Assembly (NCBI GenBank): GCA_007124415.1
Contig: SLFE01000071.1
Coordinates: 1-7,676 of the forward strand
DNA length: 7,676 bases
Direction: 5' to 3'
DNA from: Waddliaceae bacterium
Lineage (GTDB): Bacteria; Chlamydiota; Chlamydiia; Chlamydiales; SLFE01
The translations under genes and the position numbers were made by a program. Position 1 is the first letter of the stretch; every line of letters starts with the position of its first letter. Shown here one piece after another: positions 1 to 4,644 of the stretch. Under the pieces are notes generated by a model. It was not told the origin of the DNA. It did not search any database and saw nothing but the letters and a program-made list of their open reading frames with translations.

Positions 1-305
1 GAAAGATCGAGGAGGGCGAAAGCGTACGCGAAGCAGTCCTTCGGGAGACCTTCGAAGAAACCGGAATCTGCCTTGATGAAGCCAAATTACGCTTTGCCGG
101 AACAATCTTTTTCCAAAAGCCCTGCGGTGACTTTTCCTATCACATCCACTACCTGGAATACACCTTCCTGCCTCATATAGTTTTGAATCGCGAGCACACC
201 GAATACCGTTGGCTTTCAATTGACGAGACCGCCAATTTTCCTATGATGTCAGGAGCGATCGAAGCCTTGGACCACTTAAAAGCGCTGCTCAACCAGCCGA
301 TCTAA
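1..305 (+). CDS. Nudix hydrolase, 5'-truncated by window edge
   Basis: This is the C-terminal 100 codons of a Nudix (MutT-like) pyrophosphohydrolase, read in frame from base 3 to a TAA stop at 303-305. The Nudix box G-x5-E-x7-REUxEExGU is almost complete. The visible part starts KIEEGES and continues RETFEETGI, and bases 1-2 (GA) are compatible with the missing first Gly as GGA. The two Glu of the EE pair and the preceding Arg-Glu form the Mg2+-binding catalytic helix in this family. Downstream, EYRWLSIDE matches the usual 'E-x-x-W-x-x-x-x-E' strand and helix of Nudix folds. Family members cleave nucleoside diphosphates linked to another group (oxidised dNTPs, NDP-sugars, ADP-ribose and similar). 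The substrate cannot be told from this part. The start and upstream context lie outside the window. The next gene has its own promoter, so this is probably the end of a transcription unit. Confidence 0.9.
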   Translation, partial: KIEEGESVREAVLRETFEETGICLDEAKLRFAGTIFFQKPCGDFSYHIHYLEYTFLPHIVLNREHTEYRWLSIDETANFPMMSGAIEALDHLKALLNQPI

Positions 306-327
306 ACCCGCTGCGGCAGCATCTGCT

Positions 328-356
328 TTGACAAATACTTTTTAGCAGCTTATCCT
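328..356 (+). promoter_or_regulatory. sigma70-type promoter for the small membrane-protein gene
   Basis: A perfect -35 box TTGACA (328-333) is followed by a 17-base spacer and a -10-like TATCCT (351-356, 4 of 6 matches to TATAAT). Transcription would begin near 363, giving a leader of about 20 bases that carries the AGGAGG site at 373-378. The box quality and spacing fit a housekeeping-sigma promoter. No start site is proven. Confidence 0.65.
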
Positions 357-383
357 TCGTAAGCAAAACTTCAGGAGGCAGTC

Positions 384-665
384 ATGGTACCAACAGCATC
401 AAAAAAACATCTATCCTTATACTACGCCAACGCATTTCTTTTATGGATCGGGGTAAAATTCCTTATCGCTTTTGAAAAGTTTGCAGCCTTCAAACATTAT
501 ACGGGGAAAAATTTAAGGAACCATAAATGGAAACTCATCGCCGGTTCTGGGGCTCTTACAGCGCTTGCGGTCATCGCGTTTGCCAATCGCCACAACAAAT
601 CCAGCCTGTCTTTGGAGTTTTCCCGGGTGGCGCAAATCAATGAGCGGGAGCAGAATCCAAGTTAA
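384..665 (+). CDS. small membrane protein of unknown function (93 aa)
   Basis: I do not recognise this protein. The ATG at 384 is preceded by a full-consensus Shine-Dalgarno AGGAGG (373-378, 5 bases before the start) and by a good promoter, so it is very likely a real gene. Two hydrophobic stretches are visible: residues about 11-30, interrupted by one Lys, and about 51-68. They are separated by a basic loop (around 37-50, rich in Lys, Arg and His). The C-terminal 25 residues are polar and charged. By the positive-inside rule the Lys/Arg-rich loop would be cytoplasmic, giving a hairpin with both ends outside; this is inference. There is no cleavable signal peptide or catalytic motif. Its TAA overlaps the stop of the convergent repeat-protein gene within the shared tetramer TTAA. 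Confidence 0.75.
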   Translation: MVPTASKKHLSLYYANAFLLWIGVKFLIAFEKFAAFKHYTGKNLRNHKWKLIAGSGALTALAVIAFANRHNKSSLSLEFSRVAQINEREQNPS

Positions 666-2311
666 CTACGGAGCGTTTGTATCAGCTCCTGCGCCTCGTC
701 CGATAAAGGATCGGCAAGAAGAAGCTTAAGCTTATCCGCTTCAATGCGGGAGAAGCGATACAATGGAATTCCTTGTTGAATCAGCGGAAGGACGGTGTCC
801 GGTCGGTTGAGTATAATTTGAAAGCGGGGCAATCGGATTTCAGCTAATTCATTCATTTTCACTCCCCCTTTTTTCAGAAGTGAAAGAGATTTCAAATTGG
901 AGAGCGCAACCTTAAACTCCTCAAGAAAAAAAGGCTCAAGATCGCTGATTTGCATCTGAAGCTCGGGAATGATTTCGAGCAAAGGGAACCGGGAAAAGGC
1001 ATAAACAATCTGATCCTTTGACAACGTAAAGAGGTCTTTAGGTGAAATTCCCGACTTCTTGAGCTTAACGATACCGTCGGCATGTCTTAAAATTTCCGGA
1101 AGGATCAATGGATAACGAGCCAGATCGTTTATGTCCAGCCCGGATTTTATTAGCTTTGCCACTTCTTCAGGATAGTTTGTTAGCTGCGCTATGATTTCCA
1201 AATCGATTTCAAGAATTTTCTCGTAAGAAATATCAAGCTTGCCCGCAATTTGAATCATGGGTATGTAATCGTTCATACGCTCTAAAACGGTCTCAAAATG
1301 CCTATCGGGAAGGGATCTAACATCTTTCAATCCCGCCCCCTTTTCCAGAAATGAGAGGAATTCTTGCCGATGCCGAAGCAAAAGATTCATTTTCGAATGT
1401 TTTAGGGTTGCCGCTTCCCGGAAAATCTCTGGATCGTTTTTATAAGCGGACAAAAAGAAGTCGAGATTTTCCAATACCCTTTCCAAATTATGCGAATCGA
1501 ACTTAAAAAGTAGTTCTTTTGAGACTTTCCGATCAATTAATCTTAAAAAAGCATCTCGATGAGAAAGGATCATGAACATTTGCCAAAAATTGAGCTTCTC
1601 AAGATCGTCTTTTGCTACGCCTTTGTCGAAAAGGGGCTGAAAGGAAGGCGATTCTCTCAGCTTTTCAGTATTGATCTTTGCGATGGTATCGAATTCAACG
1701 CCTATATCAATAAGCTTGATAATTTCAGGGACATGCTGCAAAAACCATCCAAAGTCCCAGTCGGGAAGATTGACCAGCTGCTCCCATGCGACCCCATGCT
1801 CGAGGAGCGAAAGCGTCTGCTCAGGACGGACAAGCATCTCTTCGACCCAGTTCCACCTCAATTTTAAAAGATCTTCTGTTGTTTTAAATTGCTTTAAGAT
1901 CAAAGAAACCGCCCGCGGATATTGCAGGATCAGCAGCATTTGATGAGCGCTGAAACGGGCCAGGTCCCTGCAGGAAATGCCCTCTTCGATAATTGATAGG
2001 AAGTTGTCCTTTTGATGAAGTATTTCTATCAATTGCAACGAATCGAATTTGTGAAATTCCTTTGGCGAAAATCCTTTTGAGACCAAGTCTTTAACCTGAT
2101 CTGAGTCGATGCAAAGAACTTGCAGCTCCTGCCAGGCAAATTCTAAAAGTTCTTTGAAAGTAAAAATCTTTTTACTGATAAAATCACGGACGACATTCGG
2201 ATACTCAAAAATCACGGTTCTATGGCCAACCTTGGAACTCAGGCCGCTTTTTTCCCATTCCCCGCTTGAGACTACATCCTTAAGCTCATCTGGAATTTGC
2301 GGTCCGGTCAT
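662..2311 (-). CDS. alpha-solenoid protein of ~16 tandem 31-residue repeats (549 aa), function unknown
   Basis: Almost the whole protein is one degenerate repeat. From residue 48 to the C-terminus it divides into about 16 units. Most are exactly 31 residues; the others run 27 to 36. The consensus is roughly G-[IV]-[SA]-x-x-[DE]-L-x-x-[LF], then x4-[MLF]-x2-I-L, then x2-P-x2-[VF]-L-x-L-I-x2. Unit starts fall at residues 80, 111, 142, 173, 204, 231, 262, 293 and so on. Each unit reads as two short amphipathic helices, so the product should be a superhelical solenoid used for binding protein or nucleic acid. The pattern superficially resembles mTERF and TALE-like repeats, but it is not a recognised LRR, ankyrin, TPR or Sel1 repeat. 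There is no signal peptide or membrane helix. The ATG overlaps the stop of the 73-aa gene as ATGA and only weak Shine-Dalgarno bases precede it, suggesting coupled translation. It is the last gene of the tadA operon. Confidence 0.88.
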   Translation of the reverse strand: MTGPQIPDELKDVVSSGEWEKSGLSSKVGHRTVIFEYPNVVRDFISKKIFTFKELLEFAWQELQVLCIDSDQVKDLVSKGFSPKEFHKFDSLQLIEILHQKDNFLSIIEEGISCRDLARFSAHQMLLILQYPRAVSLILKQFKTTEDLLKLRWNWVEEMLVRPEQTLSLLEHGVAWEQLVNLPDWDFGWFLQHVPEIIKLIDIGVEFDTIAKINTEKLRESPSFQPLFDKGVAKDDLEKLNFWQMFMILSHRDAFLRLIDRKVSKELLFKFDSHNLERVLENLDFFLSAYKNDPEIFREAATLKHSKMNLLLRHRQEFLSFLEKGAGLKDVRSLPDRHFETVLERMNDYIPMIQIAGKLDISYEKILEIDLEIIAQLTNYPEEVAKLIKSGLDINDLARYPLILPEILRHADGIVKLKKSGISPKDLFTLSKDQIVYAFSRFPLLEIIPELQMQISDLEPFFLEEFKVALSNLKSLSLLKKGGVKMNELAEIRLPRFQIILNRPDTVLPLIQQGIPLYRFSRIEADKLKLLLADPLSDEAQELIQTLRS

Positions 2312-2529
2312 CGAAAACCTGTCGAACCTCTAATCGCGATTAATGTTAATTGAATCCCATGAAGCACGCCTTCTTCATACCGGAATTCGGGATGGTTTTC
2401 CAACTCGGGAAAATCGTTTGGCTGCAGCAGATCGTCCTGCGTCACGTGGGGAACGATTCGCTTAGCCAGTTTCAGCAATTTTTCCTGCTGGCCCGAGATC
2501 AACTCCTCAAAAAGATTTTCAACTTGCAT
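2308..2529 (-). CDS. small conserved-looking hypothetical protein downstream of tadA (73 aa)
   Basis: This is a small soluble, acidic protein with no signal peptide or membrane helix. The N-terminal half (residues 1-30) is a likely amphipathic helix. The centre carries a proline- and acid-rich patch (DDLLQPNDFPELE, about 32-44), followed by a hydrophobic C-terminal helix. I have a weak, unverified memory of a similar small protein beside tadA in chlamydiae (the CT845 region of C. trachomatis). Translation evidence is strong: on the minus strand AAGGAG lies 7 bases before the ATG at 2529. The gene starts 11 bases inside the end of tadA, and its TGA overlaps the start of the repeat-protein gene (ATGA). 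Such packing points to coupled expression. No function can be assigned; a binding-partner or adaptor role is only a guess. Confidence 0.75.
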   Translation of the reverse strand: MQVENLFEELISGQQEKLLKLAKRIVPHVTQDDLLQPNDFPELENHPEFRYEEGVLHGIQLTLIAIRGSTGFR

Positions 2530-3019
2530 TGGATTTTCTCCTTTTACTAAAAAACTCTTTTAACAGAAAAGATGCTTCGGCGGCATAGACCCCTTTTCTG
2601 ACTTCAATATCGTGCATAGGATGCTTTTCGCCGAACAGGTCCACCCAACTTCCCCCGGCTCCATGCCGGATGTCGGGCGCTCCCCAGACAACGGTTTTGA
2701 CCCGCGACAAAAGCATAGCTCCGGCGCACATGGCGCAAGGCTCAATAGTGCAGTAAAGTGTCGTATCGAGCAGGCGCCAGTTGTCCAATGCGTTCGCCCC
2801 CGCCGTCAAGCAGAGCATCTCTGCATGTGCCGTGGCATCTTTGAGCAATTCGACCTGATTGCCCCCCCTCGCGATGATCCTCCCCTCTTTGACCAGCACC
2901 GCGCCGACAGGAACCTCCTCGGAGGCAAACGCTTTCCACGCCTCCTTCAAGGCGTCAAGCATGAATTTTTCATCATCCGTTGAAGGCGTTAAGTGAAAAG
3001 GAAAAGGTTCGGAGTTCAT
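2519..3019 (-). CDS. tadA: tRNA-specific adenosine deaminase TadA
   Basis: TadA deaminates adenosine 34 to inosine in the anticodon wobble position of tRNA-Arg(ACG), allowing it to read CGU, CGC and CGA. At 166 aa the protein has the usual length. The zinc deaminase signature is intact: HAE at residues 65-67 (His zinc ligand, Glu proton shuttle) and PCAMC at 94-98 (Cys95 and Cys98 as zinc ligands). Around it are the family landmarks EVPVGAVLV (35-43), LDTTLYCTIEPC (84-95), SRVKTVVWGAPD (105-116) and a GAGGSWVDLF segment. The C-terminal basic helix (KEFFSKRRK) matches the TadA tRNA-binding tail and argues against a free-nucleoside cytidine deaminase. AAGGAA lies 5 bases before the ATG. That ATG overlaps the upstream stop as ATGA, and the 3' end overlaps the next gene by 11 bases, so it is the second gene of a four-gene operon. 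Confidence 0.95.
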   Translation of the reverse strand: MNSEPFPFHLTPSTDDEKFMLDALKEAWKAFASEEVPVGAVLVKEGRIIARGGNQVELLKDATAHAEMLCLTAGANALDNWRLLDTTLYCTIEPCAMCAGAMLLSRVKTVVWGAPDIRHGAGGSWVDLFGEKHPMHDIEVRKGVYAAEASFLLKEFFSKRRKSNAS

Positions 3020-3492
3020 TGCTTTTCCTTATTAGCAGCCTCTATCAAACCCATGTATATGCTTTCGGGGAAGACAACCGAATTCAAAACGCTGAAAATT
3101 AAAGTATCTACCGCTCCAAATAGTTTAACCGATTCATTTGCAAGTTCTTTTGAAAACTCCAAATCCAGCTCTTCAAGCTTGGTAAAATCCTCGGCCACAG
3201 TTGATAGCTTAGCCTCGAAGAATTCATAGACGTCATTGTGCTTCAAAAGCCATCTATCGGTGAAAAATTCCCAAACTTTTTCATTCCCCTCTTTGAGCAA
3301 TTGCGAATAAACAGGAACCATATCCTCGGTTTTAAGCTTATTAGGGTTTTTGCTGCCGAAATGACCCTTCAAAAATTCTTGATCCTGTTTAAGGTGGTCC
3401 TGGCGCAGATCCCGCCTGATCGAACGGATGATATCGGGTATAAACTCCTTGAGCAGCTCGTATTGCTTGGCATGTGTTGAATTTTTTAGCAT
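3016..3492 (-). CDS. hypothetical helical protein, first gene of the tadA operon (158 aa)
   Basis: I do not recognise this protein. It is soluble and highly charged, with alternating Lys/Arg and Glu/Asp and a heptad-like hydrophobic pattern suggesting an all-helical fold. It has no signal peptide, no clear membrane span and no recognisable catalytic motif. Residues 1-50 are basic (IRSIRRDLRQDHLKQDQ). Residues 98-125 are acidic and possibly coiled coil. A more hydrophobic helix follows (about 126-142, GAVDTLIFSVLNSVV). The minus-strand start at 3492 has AAGGAA 9 bases upstream. Its TGA overlaps the tadA start as ATGA, so tadA translation is probably coupled to it. The position next to tadA fits a lineage-specific conserved protein. 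Confidence is good that it is a real gene and nil as to function. Confidence 0.78.
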   Translation of the reverse strand: MLKNSTHAKQYELLKEFIPDIIRSIRRDLRQDHLKQDQEFLKGHFGSKNPNKLKTEDMVPVYSQLLKEGNEKVWEFFTDRWLLKHNDVYEFFEAKLSTVAEDFTKLEELDLEFSKELANESVKLFGAVDTLIFSVLNSVVFPESIYMGLIEAANKEKQ

Positions 3493-3533
3493 AATCGTTT
3501 ATTCCTTATAGTTAAGAGAACATCCAGCCCTCC

Positions 3534-3587
3534 ATCAACTTGGTTTTTCTAAGCGAGAATCAAACTTAGAAACTTCCCAAAGTTGAT
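3534..3587. promoter_or_regulatory. nested palindrome in the divergent promoter region
   Basis: Outer arms ATCAACTTGG (3534-3543) and CCAAAGTTGAT (3577-3587) pair over 10 bp with one bulged A. Inner arms TTTCTAAG (3546-3553) and CTTAGAAA (3565-3572) are an exact 8-bp inverted repeat around an 11-base loop. It lies between the divergent starts at 3492 (minus) and 3643 (plus). The outer arms contain TTGATT on the plus strand (3583-3588) and TTGATG on the minus strand (complement of 3533-3538). Either could act as a -35 box, which would make the dyad a candidate shared operator. The arms are seen in the sequence; the role is inferred. Confidence 0.5.
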
Positions 3588-3606
3588 TGAGCGCTATAAA
3601 ACACTT
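3583..3606 (+). promoter_or_regulatory. possible promoter for the 83-aa gene
   Basis: TTGATT (3583-3588) could be a -35 box. A weak -10-like TATCAA lies 18-19 bases further on, just before the Shine-Dalgarno site of the 83-aa gene. A closer -10 match, TATAAA (3595-3600), has no good -35 at normal spacing. The assignment is tentative. Confidence 0.25.
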
Positions 3607-3642
3607 TATCAATTTTGCGGATCTCAATCAAGGAAGAATAAG

Positions 3643-3894
3643 ATGGGCAAGGACGAACACTACTTCTATGAAAAGCCCATATTCCCCGACCAGGAAAAGG
3701 AATACATTCAAAATCTGCTCAAGAAGTATAAAGGGGAAGCGGCTACTGAAGAAATAAGAAAAAAAATCTGGAACGAGCTTCAACATGAAAAGCATTTGGG
3801 CAATATTTCCATACCCTTCAAAATTGTCTCCAGAAGGGATGAATACGGCAGATATCCCGACATGATCGAAGTCATCCTCGACACTAAGTTGTAG
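3643..3894 (+). CDS. small hypothetical protein between the tadA operon and rpsO (83 aa)
   Basis: I do not recognise the family with certainty. I chose the ATG at 3643 because AAGGAAG (3630-3636) sits 6 bases upstream. A longer reading from a TTG at 3583 would begin inside the palindrome and has no ribosome-binding site. The product is soluble and rich in charged and aromatic residues: a Tyr/Phe-rich N-terminus (HYFYEKPIFPDQ), a Lys/Glu-rich helical middle (about 18-52), then a probable beta hairpin (IPFKIVSRRDEYGRYPDMIEVIL). It has no membrane segment, signal peptide or known motif. I have a vague, unverified memory of a small unnamed gene at this place in Chlamydia (CT843.1). Neither the neighbours nor the sequence identify its function. 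Confidence 0.7.
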   Translation: MGKDEHYFYEKPIFPDQEKEYIQNLLKKYKGEAATEEIRKKIWNELQHEKHLGNISIPFKIVSRRDEYGRYPDMIEVILDTKL

Positions 3895-3977
3895 AAGTAA
3901 CACTTTTTTTAAAATTCAACCCTCTTAATTGCGAATCGCCTATTTCACCGCCTCCGCCCTGTTTTCCTTCATTTCGC

Positions 3978-4007
3978 TTGATATATAAAGCCTTTTCATG
4001 CTAAAAT
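3978..4007 (+). promoter_or_regulatory. promoter for rpsO
   Basis: TTGATA (3978-3983, 5 of 6 matches to TTGACA) and TAAAAT (4002-4007, 5 of 6 matches to TATAAT) are separated by 18 bases. Transcription would start near 4014, leaving a leader of about 45 bases. A 6-bp inverted repeat, AAGCCT (3988-3993) and AGGCTT (4010-4015), flanks the -10 box and could be an operator. Confidence 0.6.
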
Positions 4008-4058
4008 TTAGGCTTAGAAACAATTGAAAGAGGTTTAACACAAGAGGGGGTCCTCAGG

Positions 4059-4328
4059 ATGTCACTAGATAAGGGTACCAAGGAAGAAATCACCAAGAAG
4101 TTCCAGCTTCACGAAAAGGATACCGGATCTGCCGATGTACAAATCGCCATTTTAACGGAAAGAATTGTTGAATTGACGGAACATCTCAAAAAATCGCCGA
4201 AGGATCATAATTCACGTTTGGCCCTCCTCAAGCTTGTCGGCCAAAGGCGGCGCCTCCTTGATTATTTGAATTCAACTGATACAAAGCGTTATCAGGCTTT
4301 GATCAAAAAACTTAAATTAAGACGTTAA
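4059..4328 (+). CDS. rpsO: 30S ribosomal protein S15
   Basis: S15 is a primary binder of the central domain of 16S rRNA. It contacts the helix 20/21/22 junction and nucleates platform assembly; it also forms a bridge to 23S rRNA. At 89 aa it has exactly the canonical length, with the family hallmarks in order: HEKDTGSADVQIAILTERI (18-36), HLKKSPKDHNSR (42-53), and LLKLVGQRRRLLDYL (56-70) with the conserved GxRRRLLDYL helix, then the lysine/arginine-rich C-terminus. The ATG at 4059 follows a purine-rich AGAGGGGG (4043-4050) 8 bases upstream. It has its own promoter and is followed directly by a strong hairpin, so it seems to be a monocistronic unit. In E. coli S15 represses its own mRNA through a leader pseudoknot. 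Here only a small GAGG/CCTC hairpin (4044-4055) at the Shine-Dalgarno site hints at anything similar. Confidence 0.97.
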   Translation: MSLDKGTKEEITKKFQLHEKDTGSADVQIAILTERIVELTEHLKKSPKDHNSRLALLKLVGQRRRLLDYLNSTDTKRYQALIKKLKLRR

Positions 4329-4330
4329 TT

Positions 4331-4373
4331 GAAAACGGCCGGAAGATCCGGCCGTTTTCCATTCCCCCTTTTT
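4331..4373 (+). terminator. intrinsic terminator after rpsO
   Basis: An exact 13-bp inverted repeat begins 3 bases after the rpsO stop. The left arm is GAAAACGGCCGGA (4331-4343), the loop is 3 bases, and the right arm is TCCGGCCGTTTTC (4347-4359). The stem is GC-rich at the top and A/T at the base. The T tract is displaced (CATTCCCCCTTTTT, ending at 4373), so termination may be partial, or the stem may mainly protect the 3' end. Confidence 0.75.
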
Positions 4374-4550
4374 GTCAATTTACCTCTTGAAGTTAAAGAA
4401 AAAGATCAGCAAACTCTCAAACATAAATTGACGGTAGATTTATCGAGGCTTTACTCCCGGAAGGGAAACGATAATAAAACCGGAAACTTATGCATACAAC
4501 ATGACAATTTTTTAAAAATATACTTAACGGGAGCTGAGGTTGAATTGAAG
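4374..4550. other. AT-rich spacer upstream of pnp, no gene seen
   Basis: This is part of the 316-base gap between rpsO and pnp. The frame that is open across it would need a TTG start one base after the rpsO stop and would translate the terminator hairpin. It also lacks a ribosome-binding site, so I do not call a gene. A -10-like TATACT (4519-4524) inside an A/T-rich run is the best promoter candidate for pnp, but there is no convincing -35 at 17 bases. Confidence 0.45.
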
Positions 4551-4593
4551 TCAGAAACTTCTCATTAAACTTTTTTTAAAGAGAAATTTCTGA
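4551..4593 (+). promoter_or_regulatory. long hairpin in the pnp leader
   Basis: TCAGAAACTTCTC (4551-4563) pairs with GAGAAATTTCTGA (4581-4593) over 13 positions with one C-A mismatch. Inside it TTAAA (4565-4569) can pair with TTTAA (4575-4579). The structure ends 51 bases before the pnp ATG. In E. coli a leader stem cut by RNase III lets PNPase repress its own translation; this hairpin is a plausible analogue. The pairing is seen; the function is inferred. Confidence 0.55.
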
Positions 4594-4644
4594 GTTCTAT
4601 TCGAATCCGCCTCACCTTCCGAATCAAACTATAGGAGTACATTC

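Noticed and set aside
310..320. Palindrome GCTGCGGCAGC after the Nudix gene as a terminator
   Set aside because: The arms are 5 bp with a one-base centre, which cannot form a stable hairpin, and no T run follows.
671..690. GGAGC/GCTCC hairpin just after the membrane-protein stop as a terminator
   Set aside because: It has only 5 bp, a 10-base loop and no T tract, and it lies in the coding sequence of the convergent gene.
3583..3642. 20-residue N-terminal extension of the 83-aa protein from a TTG
   Set aside because: The TTG lies inside the palindrome and has no Shine-Dalgarno site, while the ATG at 3643 has AAGGAAG at ideal spacing.
3895..3930. T run after the 83-aa gene as an intrinsic terminator
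   Set aside because: A run of seven T is present, but I could find no convincing stem directly upstream.
3565..4021. Shared 9-mer CTTAGAAAC at 3565-3573 and 4013-4021 as a common regulatory motif
   Set aside because: The flanks differ and one copy is part of the palindrome. A single repeated 9-mer in AT-rich DNA is likely to be chance.
4329..4568. 79-aa open frame just after rpsO
   Set aside because: It needs a TTG start abutting the rpsO stop, reads through the terminator hairpin, has no ribosome-binding site, and its product looks like translated noncoding sequence.
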